Assembly: GCA_016288215.1 (NCBI GenBank)
Contig: JAEEYQ010000066.1
Coordinates: 1-64,000, forward strand
Direction of reading: 5' to 3'
From: Lentisphaeria bacterium
Lineage (GTDB): Bacteria > Verrucomicrobiota > Lentisphaeria > Oligosphaerales > Oligosphaeraceae
Length of the DNA: 64,000 bases
Positions 43,746-52,882 of the stretch are shown here, in pieces. Both the position numbers and the translations under genes were made by a program. The notes below the pieces were generated by a model. That model had not been told where the DNA came from. It was given only the letters and a program-made list of their open reading frames with translations, and made no database searches. Each line of letters opens with the position of its first letter. The first letter of the stretch is position 1.

Positions 43746-45125
43746 TCAGACTTTGGCGTTTTCCAAAAGCTGCCGCCGGATCCACATGTTGTCCAATGGG
43801 TCATGGACCTCCATCATCCATTGGTGAAGCCGCCGCCGCAGCGCCGTCAGAACCTCGCGGCAGGCGGGGTCGGCGGCGCGGTTGTGCAGCTCTCCCTTAT
43901 CGTGCTCCACGTCATAGAGTTCGTCTTCGGCGGTTCCGTTCCAGATGTATTTCCAGCGGCGGTTGCGGACCATGCGCTGGCTGAAGAGGCCGAATTGGTT
44001 GCCATGATACATGCAGAGCACGTCCTGACGACCGTTCCCTTTGCCCTCCATGCAGGGAAGCAGGCTTTCCCCCTGGAAGCTTTCGGGAACGGTCGCTCCT
44101 GCGATTTCGCAGAGGGTGCGGGCCAGATCCAGCGTGTGGATGACAAAATCGTCACAGCGGCTTCCCCCCTTGATCTTGCCTGGCCAGCGGATCAGAAGGG
44201 GCACGCGGACCACGTCCTCGTACATGACGTAATGTTTGTCGATCATGCCGTGGGCACCGCAGAGGTCTCCGTGGTCGCAGGTATAGATTATAATCGTATT
44301 ATCTTGAATACCAAGTACTTGCAATTCTTGTAAAAGGCGGCCGATCTGCCCGTCCAGCAGGGTCAGCTCTCCAAGATAGCGGCCCACCAGCGGCGCCCAC
44401 TGCTCCCATGTCCAGCCGTCAAGGCCCCATGAGCGGAGTTGCTGCTTTTGGATGTAAGGCTTTCCCTCAAAGGGGTCTCCGAAGCTGGGCCATGGAGGGA
44501 TTTGGTCGGGGGGATACATGTCCGCATAGGGCGGCGGCACCACGTTGGGCAGATGGGGCTCCGAGGGATCCCATCGGATCAGGAAGGGCTGCTTCCGTTG
44601 GACGGCCTCCCGAAGCCGCGCGATGACTTGGTCCGCCCCCCAATGGAGACGGCTCTGCTCCGGCGTGATGGCGTCATCCTTTCCAAAGAAGGGGAGGCCG
44701 CCGGGGCGGGGCGGCAGGTTCATGGATTCACGCCATTTGCCGTAGGCGCTTTCGGGAATGTAGCTGTCAAAGCCATATTCCAAAGGGGATTTCGCGTTGC
44801 CGCCCAACCATTTGCCGATGAAATCCAAATGGTATCCTGCTGTTTTCAGCACTTCTGGAAAGGCGGTGAGCTGGGGAAGGGCGGGGCGGGGCGCCTCCGT
44901 GTCGGCGTTGGCGATGCTGAGATGACGGCAGGGCCACGCTCCATGGAGCAGGCTGTTCCGAGCTGGCACGCAGATGGGAGAGGAGGTGAAGGCGTGGGTG
45001 AAATTGATTCCCTCCGCCGCCAGACGGTCCAGATGGGGCGTCTGAAGAAAAGGATGGCCGTTGCAGCCGAGACAGTCCTGACGGTGCTGGTCGGCGACGA
45101 TAAGCAAGATGTTCGGTTGTGGCAT
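43746..45125 (-). CDS. Sulfatase (type I, formylglycine-dependent)
   Basis: 459 aa from the ATG at 45125, where the family start PNILLIVADQHRQDCLGC begins; a longer frame to 45203 has no support. The maturation motif CVPAR (Cys52 to Arg56) fits C-x-P-x-R, so the Cys would be converted to formylglycine by an anaerobic or aerobic maturase encoded elsewhere. Metal-binding Asp pairs (VADQH; YTCDHGDLCGAHG) are present. No signal peptide is seen, so it may be cytoplasmic and act on imported sulfated sugars. It probably shares a transcript with the VCBS protein. Substrate position and sugar cannot be named. The upstream gap has an AT-palindrome (CTATACCATATATATATAGT) suitable for a promoter. Confidence 0.9.
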   Translation of the reverse strand: MPQPNILLIVADQHRQDCLGCNGHPFLQTPHLDRLAAEGINFTHAFTSSPICVPARNSLLHGAWPCRHLSIANADTEAPRPALPQLTAFPEVLKTAGYHLDFIGKWLGGNAKSPLEYGFDSYIPESAYGKWRESMNLPPRPGGLPFFGKDDAITPEQSRLHWGADQVIARLREAVQRKQPFLIRWDPSEPHLPNVVPPPYADMYPPDQIPPWPSFGDPFEGKPYIQKQQLRSWGLDGWTWEQWAPLVGRYLGELTLLDGQIGRLLQELQVLGIQDNTIIIYTCDHGDLCGAHGMIDKHYVMYEDVVRVPLLIRWPGKIKGGSRCDDFVIHTLDLARTLCEIAGATVPESFQGESLLPCMEGKGNGRQDVLCMYHGNQFGLFSQRMVRNRRWKYIWNGTAEDELYDVEHDKGELHNRAADPACREVLTALRRRLHQWMMEVHDPLDNMWIRRQLLENAKV

Positions 45126-45355
45126 GGTCAGTGAAACGGTGGGTTCAGGTGGATGTTCTATACCATATATATATAGTATAGCTGACCCATGGGAAGATGC
45201 CAATCCGTTGCTCTCTTAAAATGTCCGATTCGAAAGGACGGCCCCCTCACGACGCCATCGCCTCAACATGGCTGAATGACGGCCGCAATGATGACTTTGG
45301 GGGGCTTCTGAATGGTCACATTCCAAAGTGACAATCGCAAATTGTTGATTGCCAA

Positions 45356-46678
45356 TTACTTGACAAATCCGGCGAGCCAAGTCACCATGCCGTGGGGGAA
45401 GAGCAGCAGCATAAGGAAGCAGAAGACGTAGGCGGGAAGGAAATACATGCTTCCCTTGAAGACCTGCTCGGCGCTGGAGTCTTTGCTGATGCCTGCGACG
45501 ATGAAGCTGGAGACGCCCACGGGCGGCGTGACCGCGCCCAATGTGGTGACCAGACAGACGACTTGGCCGAACCACACGGGGTCATAGCCCAATTGGGCGA
45601 TGAGCGGCTGGAAGAGGGGAAGGGAAATCATGAGGAAGGCGAGGGAGTCCATCAGGCAGCCGCCGATGAGATAGCAGATGGCGATGGACGCCAGAATCAG
45701 CGTGGGGGGCAGGTTGCAGCGGGAGACGGTGTCAGCCAGCTGGAATGGTAACCGAGTCATGACGAGGAACTTACCGAAAATGGTGGCGCCGGCCAAGATG
45801 AGAAAGACCATGCCGGAGATGTGCAGGGTCTCCGTCAGAGACTGCGCCAAGCCCTTCCAGTTCAGGTGTCGGCGCAGAAGGCACCATGCGATGCCGCAGA
45901 AGGTGCCGAAGCCCGCCGCCTCCGTGGGAGTCACGATTCCCGTGAACATCGCTCCCATGATAAGTAGGAAGAGGATGGCGACTTCCGCCACGCCGCCCAG
46001 ACAGCGGATGCGCTCGCGGAGGGTGTGGGCTTCGCCGCCGGGGGCGCAGTCTTTGTGGATGGCGCAGAGGATGAGCACGGTCGCGATGAATGCCAATACC
46101 AGCAGCCCGCCAGGCAAGATGCTGCCTGCGAAGAGTTTGGAGATGCTGACGCCGGTGTACAGGCCATAGACCACCAATACGATGGACGGCGGAATGACCA
46201 CGCCCAACGTGGAGCCGACGGCGATGCAGCCGCATTTGAGCTCCCTGCGGTATCCTGCCTTGGTCATGGGCGGCAACGCCACGCAGCCCATGGTGGCGGC
46301 GGTGGCGGTGTTGGAGCCGCAGATGGCGGAGAATCCGGCGGAGGCCAGCAGGGTGGTGATGGCAAGGCCGCCGCGCTTTTCGCCGAACCAGGTCTGAGCC
46401 GCCTTGAAGAGGCGTTCGCTGTATCCGGCGTGGAACATGGCCTCGCCCAACAGCACGAAGAGAGGGATGACGGTGAATCCGTAGTTTGAGAAGACGTTCC
46501 ACACTTCCATGCCAGTGGTTCCCGCAAATATCGTCTGGAACGTGATTTCCGGCATGAGGGAGACACAGCCGACCGTGCCGACCAAAAGCATGGCCAGGCC
46601 AGGGGACATGCCCGCGAAGAGGATGAGAAGCAGCATCACCACGATGCCGAAGAGGCCAAAGAGCATTTCACCGTTCAT
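45356..46678 (-). CDS. dctM: TRAP transporter large membrane subunit (DctM)
   Basis: 440 aa from the ATG at 46678, which overlaps the DctQ stop by 4 nt; earlier in-frame starts read out of the dctQ region. About 12 hydrophobic segments, beginning GLFGIVVMLLLILFAGMSPG. The DctM signature region AICGSNTATAATMGCVALPPM is present. Together with DctQ and DctP it forms a sodium-driven, binding-protein-dependent importer for organic acids or acidic sugars. Last gene of the TRAP trio; no terminator is obvious after it. Confidence 0.93.
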   Translation of the reverse strand: MNGEMLFGLFGIVVMLLLILFAGMSPGLAMLLVGTVGCVSLMPEITFQTIFAGTTGMEVWNVFSNYGFTVIPLFVLLGEAMFHAGYSERLFKAAQTWFGEKRGGLAITTLLASAGFSAICGSNTATAATMGCVALPPMTKAGYRRELKCGCIAVGSTLGVVIPPSIVLVVYGLYTGVSISKLFAGSILPGGLLVLAFIATVLILCAIHKDCAPGGEAHTLRERIRCLGGVAEVAILFLLIMGAMFTGIVTPTEAAGFGTFCGIAWCLLRRHLNWKGLAQSLTETLHISGMVFLILAGATIFGKFLVMTRLPFQLADTVSRCNLPPTLILASIAICYLIGGCLMDSLAFLMISLPLFQPLIAQLGYDPVWFGQVVCLVTTLGAVTPPVGVSSFIVAGISKDSSAEQVFKGSMYFLPAYVFCFLMLLLFPHGMVTWLAGFVK

Positions 46679-47277
46679 TTTGCGCCCTCCGTCGAGGTGG
46701 CTTCCGTCATGTCCTGCTGTCCGTGGGGCAGGACCACATCGTTGCGGATGGAGGTGACGACGCCTTTGCGGTCGCCGCTGGTCAGGGCCTCGGTGTCCGG
46801 ATCCTGTCGGGTCAGCAGATAGATGCAGTCCGTCAAATAGGCGCAGGCCAGTAGGATGAGTCCGCCGGCGCAGGCGACCATGAGCCATGGATAGGGAAGC
46901 CGCAGGGTTTCGGAGAGCTCGCCTGCCGCCAGCAGACGACGGGCGCGGTTAATCTGTTGAATGGTAAGCATTAACAGCAACAGAAAGCCGAAGAGCATAT
47001 TGAAGGCGCCGACGAGGCGCTTCACCAGCGGCTTGTAGCGCCGCGTGAACATGTCCAGTTCCACGTGGCCGCGTTTGCGTTGGGTGTCCGCCAGCGCCAA
47101 TGCCGCAATGAGCGCGCCGCAGAAGCCGGAGAGCTCATAGCTGCCGCCGATGGGATGGTCGAAGATTCGGCCGAAGACGTTCAGGCCGGAGAGCAGCACA
47201 AGGGCGCACAGTAGCGCTCCCGCTATTCCCAAACCCGCCAGGCAAAGCCAGCGCTCGAAACGGACCAGTCGGTTCAT
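46675..47277 (-). CDS. dctQ: TRAP transporter small membrane subunit (DctQ)
   Basis: 200 aa with four transmembrane segments (LGIAGALLCALVLLSGLNVFG, FCGALIAALALADT, NMLFGFLLLLMLTI, WLMVACAGGLILLACAYLTD). The cytoplasmic RKRGHVELDMF segment after the second helix is typical of DctQ. A C-terminal tail of about 45 residues extends beyond the usual length. It overlaps DctP by 4 nt and DctM by 4 nt, showing tight translational coupling. Confidence 0.9.
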   Translation of the reverse strand: MNRLVRFERWLCLAGLGIAGALLCALVLLSGLNVFGRIFDHPIGGSYELSGFCGALIAALALADTQRKRGHVELDMFTRRYKPLVKRLVGAFNMLFGFLLLLMLTIQQINRARRLLAAGELSETLRLPYPWLMVACAGGLILLACAYLTDCIYLLTRQDPDTEALTSGDRKGVVTSIRNDVVLPHGQQDMTEATSTEGAK

Positions 47278-48287
47278 TTGCCGTTTCCTTCGTCGCGCTG
47301 CAGGAACTCGATGAGCTTCTTGCCGTCAATGCCCTTTTCGGCGACACGGGCCACATAGGCGTCCATCATGGGGGACAAAATGGCCTTGATTTTGGCCAGC
47401 TGGTCGTCGTCTACGCGGGTGACGGTGACGCCGTGGTTGGCTTTTGACCACTCCAGCGCGTCCTCCACATGTTTGTCCACATACTCGCCCGTCCAGTCCG
47501 CCTGCTCAAAATAGAGGTCGTCGAAGACTTTCTTCACGTCCTCCGGCAGCGCCTCCCATTTCTTCATGTTCATGACGACGGCGAAGCTGATGACGGGAAG
47601 CCGCGCCTCCACCACATGCTTGCAGTAGACGGCGTAGTTCATGTCCTTCATGACCTCGCCGGAGGAGACGATGCCGCTGATGACGCCTTTGTGGAGGGCA
47701 TCCGGCACGTCGGATTGGGGCATGGCGATGGGAGACGCGCCAAGCAGCTTGAGGGCCTCCAGGCTGGTTCCAGAGCTGCGGAGCGTGGCGTTCTTCAGGT
47801 TCGTGACGTCCGCGATGGGGTCGCTGCTCATGATGACGCCCGGCGGGCAGGTGAAGGCGGTGAGAATCTTCGTCTCCGCGAATTCGGCGGGGGCCTCCTG
47901 CTTGAGGAGGGCGGCGAGACGATGGCTGGCGGTCTTGGAGTCCGGAAAGAAATGGGGCAGATCCGCCGCCTCGGAGACGGGGAAGCGGCCCGGCTGATAG
48001 CTCATGGCGAAATTGCCGATGGCGGCAGTGCCGTCCGCCACGCCGTCATAGATGGCTTTGGCGCTGAGCAGCGTGCCTCCCGGATAGGTCTTGATGCGCA
48101 CTTTCCCGTTGGTGCGCTTTTCCACTTCCTCTTTCCAACGCTCCATCTGAACGCAGGGGAAGGTTTCCGGCGGCGGAAAATTCGCATAGCTCAGTTCAAT
48201 GACCGCTTCTCCCTCTTTTGGGGAGCAGCCATACAGCAGCGTAAGCGCCATGACGGCGCCCAAAAGGCTGGACAAACGGACTTTCAT
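47274..48287 (-). CDS. dctP: TRAP transporter substrate-binding lipoprotein (DctP)
   Basis: 337 aa from the ATG at 48287 with AAGGAG 7 nt upstream. The signal ALTLLYGC gives a lipid-anchored Cys21. DctP features are present: SYANFPPPETFP near the N-terminus, VRIKTYPGGTL, and LRSSG with the Arg that usually binds a substrate carboxylate. The substrate is therefore likely an organic or sugar acid (uronate or sialic acid are candidates given the gene context), but this cannot be fixed from sequence. A TATAAT at 48341-48346 on the minus strand could be its -10 box, and the 243-nt gap upstream holds nothing else recognisable. Confidence 0.9.
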   Translation of the reverse strand: MKVRLSSLLGAVMALTLLYGCSPKEGEAVIELSYANFPPPETFPCVQMERWKEEVEKRTNGKVRIKTYPGGTLLSAKAIYDGVADGTAAIGNFAMSYQPGRFPVSEAADLPHFFPDSKTASHRLAALLKQEAPAEFAETKILTAFTCPPGVIMSSDPIADVTNLKNATLRSSGTSLEALKLLGASPIAMPQSDVPDALHKGVISGIVSSGEVMKDMNYAVYCKHVVEARLPVISFAVVMNMKKWEALPEDVKKVFDDLYFEQADWTGEYVDKHVEDALEWSKANHGVTVTRVDDDQLAKIKAILSPMMDAYVARVAEKGIDGKKLIEFLQRDEGNGK

Positions 48288-48530
48288 GATATTCTCCTTA
48301 TGGAAATTTGGAAATTGGGTTGGCCTGTGGATGAAAGACAATTATAATAAACTCGAAAATCGGCGAAATATTGTCCGCCTTTTCGTAATTTTTGATCGAT
48401 TTTCAGACCTGATAACCGAAGAAAGACATCGCCTTGGTTCGAATTCAGCTCGTTGGGGTCTGTGTGTCAAGGACTTAGCCTGTCCCTCGTTTCGCCGAAT
48501 CTCCGTCCGCAAGATGGCATTCGGAACCCT

Positions 48531-49280
48531 TTATGCAAGAACAGATTGGAGATGACGAATGCTGGCCAGGGCACTTTCGCATTCGGTGGTGGTGGTGGAA
48601 TCCTGCTCATAGATGAGCCAGGGGATGCCGTGGGCTTTGGCGAACTCCGCCACGGGTTTGAAGTCAATGACGCCATGGCCGACTTCGGTAACGTCGTTGT
48701 CCGTGCCCAGGTCCTTGGCGTGGATGAGCGGAATCCGTTGGGCATGGCGGTTCAGATAGGCCATCACGTCCACTCCGGCCTGTTGGAGCCAGCAGGTGTC
48801 CGCCTCCAGTTGCATGTCGGCCAGCGCAGGGGTCTGGAAGAGGCGGTCAAGAAGGGAGAGGCCATCGGGCTTCTTGACGAATTCGTGGGTATGGGCATGA
48901 TAGAGCGGCGTGTAGCCCTTGTCGCGGATGGTTTGGAGACAGCGGCCGCAAAGCGCCGCGCAGTCCTCAAAGGGCTGTTCCTCAAAATAGCTGGGGCTGA
49001 TGCCAAAAGTCACGAATTTGCTGCCCAATGCTTTCATATAGGTATATAAGGGGGAATCGGGGTTGGTCACGTTGTCCAAAGTCTCGTAGATTCCAATTAC
49101 ATCTAAATTATTTATTCTAAATAACTTAGCAAGTTCATCGGGGCTTTTCCCGCCATAGTTGAACGCCAGTTCCACGCCCTGGAAGCCCATGGCGGCCACT
49201 TTCGCGATGGTGCCGTCAAAATCTTCAGCCAACGTGCGGCGGACGGAATAGAGTTGAATGCCAAGCTTTGGAGTGCTCAT
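48531..49280 (-). CDS. Sugar phosphate isomerase/epimerase (xylose-isomerase-like TIM barrel)
   Basis: 249 aa from the ATG at 49280 with AAAGG 8 nt upstream. LGIQLYSVRRTL, GFQGVELAFNYGG and YHAHTHEF are typical of the AP-endonuclease-2 / xylose-isomerase-like barrel; metal ligands are likely Glu and His in these motifs and in LEADTCW and PLIHAKD. It probably interconverts a keto- and aldo-sugar or sugar acid in the cytoplasm. It lies 62 nt after a Gfo/Idh/MocA gene, a common pairing in inositol and uronate catabolism, and before a TRAP transporter. Confidence 0.87.
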   Translation of the reverse strand: MSTPKLGIQLYSVRRTLAEDFDGTIAKVAAMGFQGVELAFNYGGKSPDELAKLFRINNLDVIGIYETLDNVTNPDSPLYTYMKALGSKFVTFGISPSYFEEQPFEDCAALCGRCLQTIRDKGYTPLYHAHTHEFVKKPDGLSLLDRLFQTPALADMQLEADTCWLQQAGVDVMAYLNRHAQRIPLIHAKDLGTDNDVTEVGHGVIDFKPVAEFAKAHGIPWLIYEQDSTTTTECESALASIRHLQSVLA

Positions 49281-49342
49281 GGATATGCCTTTTCTGTTGA
49301 ATGGGAGTTGGTTATGGATATGAATGGCGGGGATGTGTCCCG

Positions 49343-50467
49343 CTAAGCGAGGCGGCCCAACGGGAGCCATGGCGGCAGCGGCTCGGGAACGGGACAGCTG
49401 GTCCGCAGCGTCACGGCGGCGCCGCTGGCGGCGGATTCCAAAATGGACTGCATGATGTCGATCACATGGGTGGCCATTTCCCCTGAGGCGCGGAAGGGGC
49501 GGTCGTGGAGGATGGCGTCCGCCATGTCGGCGATGCCGATGCCGCGGCCGCATTCCGTGCAGTGCATGGGATGGAGCTCCTGCCAATTTTCGTCATTCGC
49601 CCGCCGCAACTTGATGAGGCCCGTGTAGGAGTTGGGGTCAGTGAAGACGATGGAGCCATCCGTGCCATGGATTTCGATGTTCGGGGTGTCGGTGCCCCAT
49701 ACGTCCCAACTGGTGGTCAGGATTCCCGTGGCGCCGCTGGCGAACTCCAGAAGGCCGTTGATGTGGGTGTCCACATGGACTTCGATGGGACGGCCAATTT
49801 GCTCTTTGGGGATTCGGGGGCCGTTGCCGAAGCAGCGGGTCGGCGTGCCCCGCACGGCCATGCCGCACACGCGGCGGATCGGGCCCATCATGGCGATGAA
49901 GGTGTTGAGATAATAGGGTCCCATGTCAAAGAGCGGTCCGCCGCCGGGGGAATAGTAGAACTCCGCATGGGGATGAAAGGCCTCCGGCCCATGGAAGAGC
50001 ATGTTGCCGTTGATGCTGAACACCTTGCCGATGGCCCCCTCGCGGACCAGTTTGACGAGGGTCTGGATGCCGCCCCCCATGAACGTGTCCGTGGCGCAGC
50101 CCACGCGGAGCCCGCGGCTTTTCGCCTCCGCGCAGAGGATTTCGCATTGTTCCCGCGTGAGGGCCAGCGGCTTCTCCGAATAGACATGCTTGCCCGCCTT
50201 CAGCGCTGCCATGGAAAGGTCGAAATGGGCGGCGGGAATGGTCAGGTTCACTACCAAATCGATGGACGGGTCCGCCAGCAGCTCGGCGTTGCTCATGGGG
50301 CGGAGGCCGGGGAACTGGGCGGCCATGGCGCGGGCGGCGTCTTCAATGAGGTCGGAGCAGGCGGTCACCTTCATCCATGGATAGATGCCGACCATGTTGC
50401 TGAGATAGTTCTTGCAGATGATGCCGCAGCCGATGACGCCCACGTTCATGATGTCTTTTGCGTCCAT
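49343..50467 (-). CDS. Gfo/Idh/MocA family NAD(P)-dependent oxidoreductase
   Basis: 374 aa from the ATG at 50467 with AAGGA about 7 nt upstream; a further Met six codons on is possible. NVGVIGCGIICKNYL is the nucleotide-binding loop, and AGKHVYSEKPLAL carries the catalytic Lys. FDMGPYYLNTFI, next to the sugar site, is typical of the family. Probably oxidises or epimerises a hexose or inositol derivative feeding the isomerase downstream. It follows a pseudopilin-like gene by 60 nt. Confidence 0.9.
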   Translation of the reverse strand: MDAKDIMNVGVIGCGIICKNYLSNMVGIYPWMKVTACSDLIEDAARAMAAQFPGLRPMSNAELLADPSIDLVVNLTIPAAHFDLSMAALKAGKHVYSEKPLALTREQCEILCAEAKSRGLRVGCATDTFMGGGIQTLVKLVREGAIGKVFSINGNMLFHGPEAFHPHAEFYYSPGGGPLFDMGPYYLNTFIAMMGPIRRVCGMAVRGTPTRCFGNGPRIPKEQIGRPIEVHVDTHINGLLEFASGATGILTTSWDVWGTDTPNIEIHGTDGSIVFTDPNSYTGLIKLRRANDENWQELHPMHCTECGRGIGIADMADAILHDRPFRASGEMATHVIDIMQSILESAASGAAVTLRTSCPVPEPLPPWLPLGRLA

Positions 50468-50527
50468 ATGTAATTCCTTGCAATTACGATGATTGTGATG
50501 TCTTCTTCGGATGTCGATGAGTCCCAA

Positions 50528-51265
50528 TCAGTCCATGGTCGCTCGGGTATGATTCTGTGTATAGAACTGGAAGGGGTTGCTGTTGGCGTTCAACGGCATC
50601 CTCAGACTTAGCTGGCACAGGTCGACGGGGTCGGAGGCGGAGAAGCCGGCGTGGCCGTCGATGTACATTTTGTTGCAGAGTTCCTTGTGGGCCATCCAGA
50701 AGTGGAACTGTCCGGGTCTGCGAACGTCAATCAAGAAGGTGGGGGCGTTGATGTTCTGGAGTTTGCCCCAGCTGTCCGCCACGAGGAATATGGCAGAGGG
50801 GGTCTTGAGGGCGTTGATGAGCAAGTAGCGGTGGGCACCGTCAAACAACACATAGTCGGATTCCAGTTCCCAGGGGTCAATGCAGCCGTAGATGTGCTCC
50901 ATGAAGGCATAGGTGCCGGTTGTGCCGTTGTAGCCCACTTTGGGTTTGGTGCAGTCGGCGGGGCAGCAGACAAGGCAGGTTCCCACTTCAAGATAGCCCG
51001 TGCGCATCAGGTTGTCCGCCCATGAGCAGCTGCGGGTGGCTCCGGAGACGAAATTGCTCTCGACTTCGTCGTAGACAGGGAAGTGGTTATTGAAGTCGTC
51101 CATGTAGTTCAAAGCGGCTTCACCGCAGCCACGTAAATTGGAGGCGCACTTCACGGTCATGGCCTTCTGCCTCGACCAGGCCAAGATGGGCAGCTGAATG
51201 CTTGCAATTATTGCAAGAATTGCAATCACAACCAGCAGTTCGATGAGAGTAAATGCCTTTTTCAT
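50528..51265 (-). CDS. Prepilin-type (pseudopilin-like) protein
   Basis: 245 aa from the ATG at 51265. The type III signal KKAFTLIELLVVIAILAIIA has Ala instead of the usual Gly before the cleavage point. The rest (SNLRGCGEAALNYMDDFNNHFP, MYIDGHAGFSASDP) is the DUF1559-like large family abundant in Lentisphaerae and Planctomycetes; it contains several Cys residues. These proteins are exported by type II or IV pilus-like systems, possibly to carry surface functions; the individual role is unknown. A promoter with TTGTTT and TATACT lies about 105 nt upstream. It precedes the Gfo/Idh/MocA and isomerase genes in one direction. Confidence 0.85.
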   Translation of the reverse strand: MKKAFTLIELLVVIAILAIIASIQLPILAWSRQKAMTVKCASNLRGCGEAALNYMDDFNNHFPVYDEVESNFVSGATRSCSWADNLMRTGYLEVGTCLVCCPADCTKPKVGYNGTTGTYAFMEHIYGCIDPWELESDYVLFDGAHRYLLINALKTPSAIFLVADSWGKLQNINAPTFLIDVRRPGQFHFWMAHKELCNKMYIDGHAGFSASDPVDLCQLSLRMPLNANSNPFQFYTQNHTRATMD

Positions 51266-51371
51266 GATGAAAACTCTTAAGTAACTGAATGTCAATGAGT
51301 TGCAAAATCATAGCCGTTCGGCAGGGCAAAGGAGACCATGCGCTCAATGATACGCCGTTTCACTTCATATA

Positions 51372-51399
51372 AGTATACTAAAGCATTCACCAAAAACAA
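51372..51399 (-). promoter_or_regulatory. Predicted promoter of the pseudopilin/Gfo/isomerase unit
   Basis: On the minus strand TTGTTT (51394-51399) and TATACT (51372-51377) are 16 nt apart. The leader to the ATG would be about 100 nt. It is divergent from the GH29 promoter about 70 nt away. Confidence 0.4.
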
Positions 51400-51468
51400 G
51401 AGGACACGGCGTTATTTTCATCAATTTCCGCTTTTTGGAGGAATTCCATAAACAGCATTGGCGAGGGG

Positions 51469-51496
51469 TTGTGCAAAATGCTGATGAGGCTATATT
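51469..51496 (+). promoter_or_regulatory. Predicted promoter of the GH29 fucosidase
   Basis: TTGTGC (51469-51474) and TATATT (51491-51496) with a 16-nt spacer ending in GGC, like the possible recN promoter. The leader is about 40 nt and contains the AGGAG used by the fucosidase. Confidence 0.45.
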
Positions 51497-51542
51497 TTGT
51501 AGGGTTGTGACAGACACAAGAACGTTTCAGCAGGAGAGCCCC

Positions 51543-52751
51543 ATGATTCCCTTCAACGACTCGAGAGACTGGATTTTCAAAAAACGCTATGGACTGTTTG
51601 TCCATTGGGGGATCTATGCCGTGGGCGGCGTCCATGAGCAGGAGCAGTGGCGCTATGGGAAGCCCAAAGCCGAATACGTCCGCTACATGGACCGCTTTCG
51701 GGCGGAGTCCTTTTCCCCCGCCCAATGGCTGGATATGGCGCAAGCCTCTGGCATGGAGTATCTTGTGTTCACGACTAAACACCACGACGGCTTCTGCCTA
51801 TGGGACACGGACTGCACGGACTTCAACATCATGCATACGCCTTTCGGCAAGGACGCCCTGGCCCTTTTGGCGGAGGAGTGCCATCGGCGGAACTTCCCCC
51901 TGATGCTCTATTATTCCGTCGTGGACTGGCATCAGGAATGCTACCCCAACCTGGGGCGGCACCATGAGATCGTGACCAATCCCGCACGGCATGACATCCC
52001 CCGCTACATGGATTTCCTGAAGCGCCAAATCACGGAATTGTGCACGCGCTACGGCACCATCCATGGCATCTGGTGGGACATGAATGTGATGGGCATTCAG
52101 GACCCCTCCATTCGTCGGCTCATTCATGAGCTGCAGCCTGCCGCCATCATCAATGACCGTGGCTTCGACCCAGGGGATTTCACCACGCCTGAACGCTCCT
52201 TTCAGGACGAGCCGGACAGCCCTTTTCGCACGCCCACGGAAGCCTGCGACGCCATCGGAGTCAACAGCTGGGGCTATCGTGAACAGGAGGACTTCCATTC
52301 CTCTTATACATTGGAGCGCAAAATCGCCACCAATCTGGCTTTAGGCGGCAATTTCATCTTGAACGCCGGTCCTCGCGCCGATGGAAGCTTCCCGCCGGAG
52401 GCTACGGTGCTGTTGGGCCGCATTGGCGACTGGTTCCGCGCCGTCCGCCCCGGGTTGACGGCGCCGCCACGGCCGAAGGTTCTGGCCCGACGAGACGGCA
52501 TTCTTACGACGGGAGCGGATCGCGATCTCTACATCATCGTGCTGAACCCATTGGATTCCAGTACGTTATCTCTTGCGCCCCTGGACACGCTTCCCGCATC
52601 CTGCACCCTGCTCAACCTGAACCGCCCCATCGACATGACGCTGGAGCCTATTTCCTATGAACTGGCCAACGGCCCCAGCCTGCGTCTCCGCAACATTCCC
52701 GTGGAGGAACTGCATGGACAGGTACCTGTCTTTCATATAATTAGGAATTAG
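51543..52751 (+). CDS. Alpha-L-fucosidase (GH29)
   Basis: 402 aa from the ATG at 51543 with AGGAG 6 nt upstream. The GH29 landmarks RYGLFVHWGIYA, YLVFTTKHHDGFCLWD and GIWWDMN are present; Asp179 in WWDMN is the expected nucleophile. The later NSWGYREQEDF and LALGGNFILNAGPRADG belong to the barrel end. No signal peptide, so it likely acts on imported fucosylated oligosaccharides. The C-terminal residues HIIRN and TAG stop lie in repeat locus 6. It is the only metabolic gene on the plus strand in this half of the window, with its own promoter. Confidence 0.92.
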   Translation: MIPFNDSRDWIFKKRYGLFVHWGIYAVGGVHEQEQWRYGKPKAEYVRYMDRFRAESFSPAQWLDMAQASGMEYLVFTTKHHDGFCLWDTDCTDFNIMHTPFGKDALALLAEECHRRNFPLMLYYSVVDWHQECYPNLGRHHEIVTNPARHDIPRYMDFLKRQITELCTRYGTIHGIWWDMNVMGIQDPSIRRLIHELQPAAIINDRGFDPGDFTTPERSFQDEPDSPFRTPTEACDAIGVNSWGYREQEDFHSSYTLERKIATNLALGGNFILNAGPRADGSFPPEATVLLGRIGDWFRAVRPGLTAPPRPKVLARRDGILTTGADRDLYIIVLNPLDSSTLSLAPLDTLPASCTLLNLNRPIDMTLEPISYELANGPSLRLRNIPVEELHGQVPVFHIIRN

Positions 52752-52855
52752 GAATTAGGAATTAGGAGTTAGGAATTTGGAATAGGAATTAGGAATTAGC
52801 AGTTAGAAGTTTGGTTTTCTTCTAGAGCATCTCGAGCTTCTAGAGTTAGCTAACA
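52738..52855. repeat. Heptamer array plus CTAG-rich tail (locus 6)
   Basis: GAATTAG-type 7-mers from 52738 to about 52812 include the stop codon of the fucosidase gene. They are followed by TTTGGTTTTCTTCTAGAGCA and further TCTAG and TAGCTAA motifs to 52855. The tail matches loci 1, 5 and 7. It sits between convergent GH29 and GH2 genes. Confidence 0.85.
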
Positions 52856-52882
52856 GCCGAAGATAGTCCTAACTTCTTTATT

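Noticed and set aside
45204-45355. Possible small gene after the TRAP operon
   Set aside because: Frames here have no ribosome-binding site or similarity; only weak hairpins (GTCAC/GTGAC) are visible.
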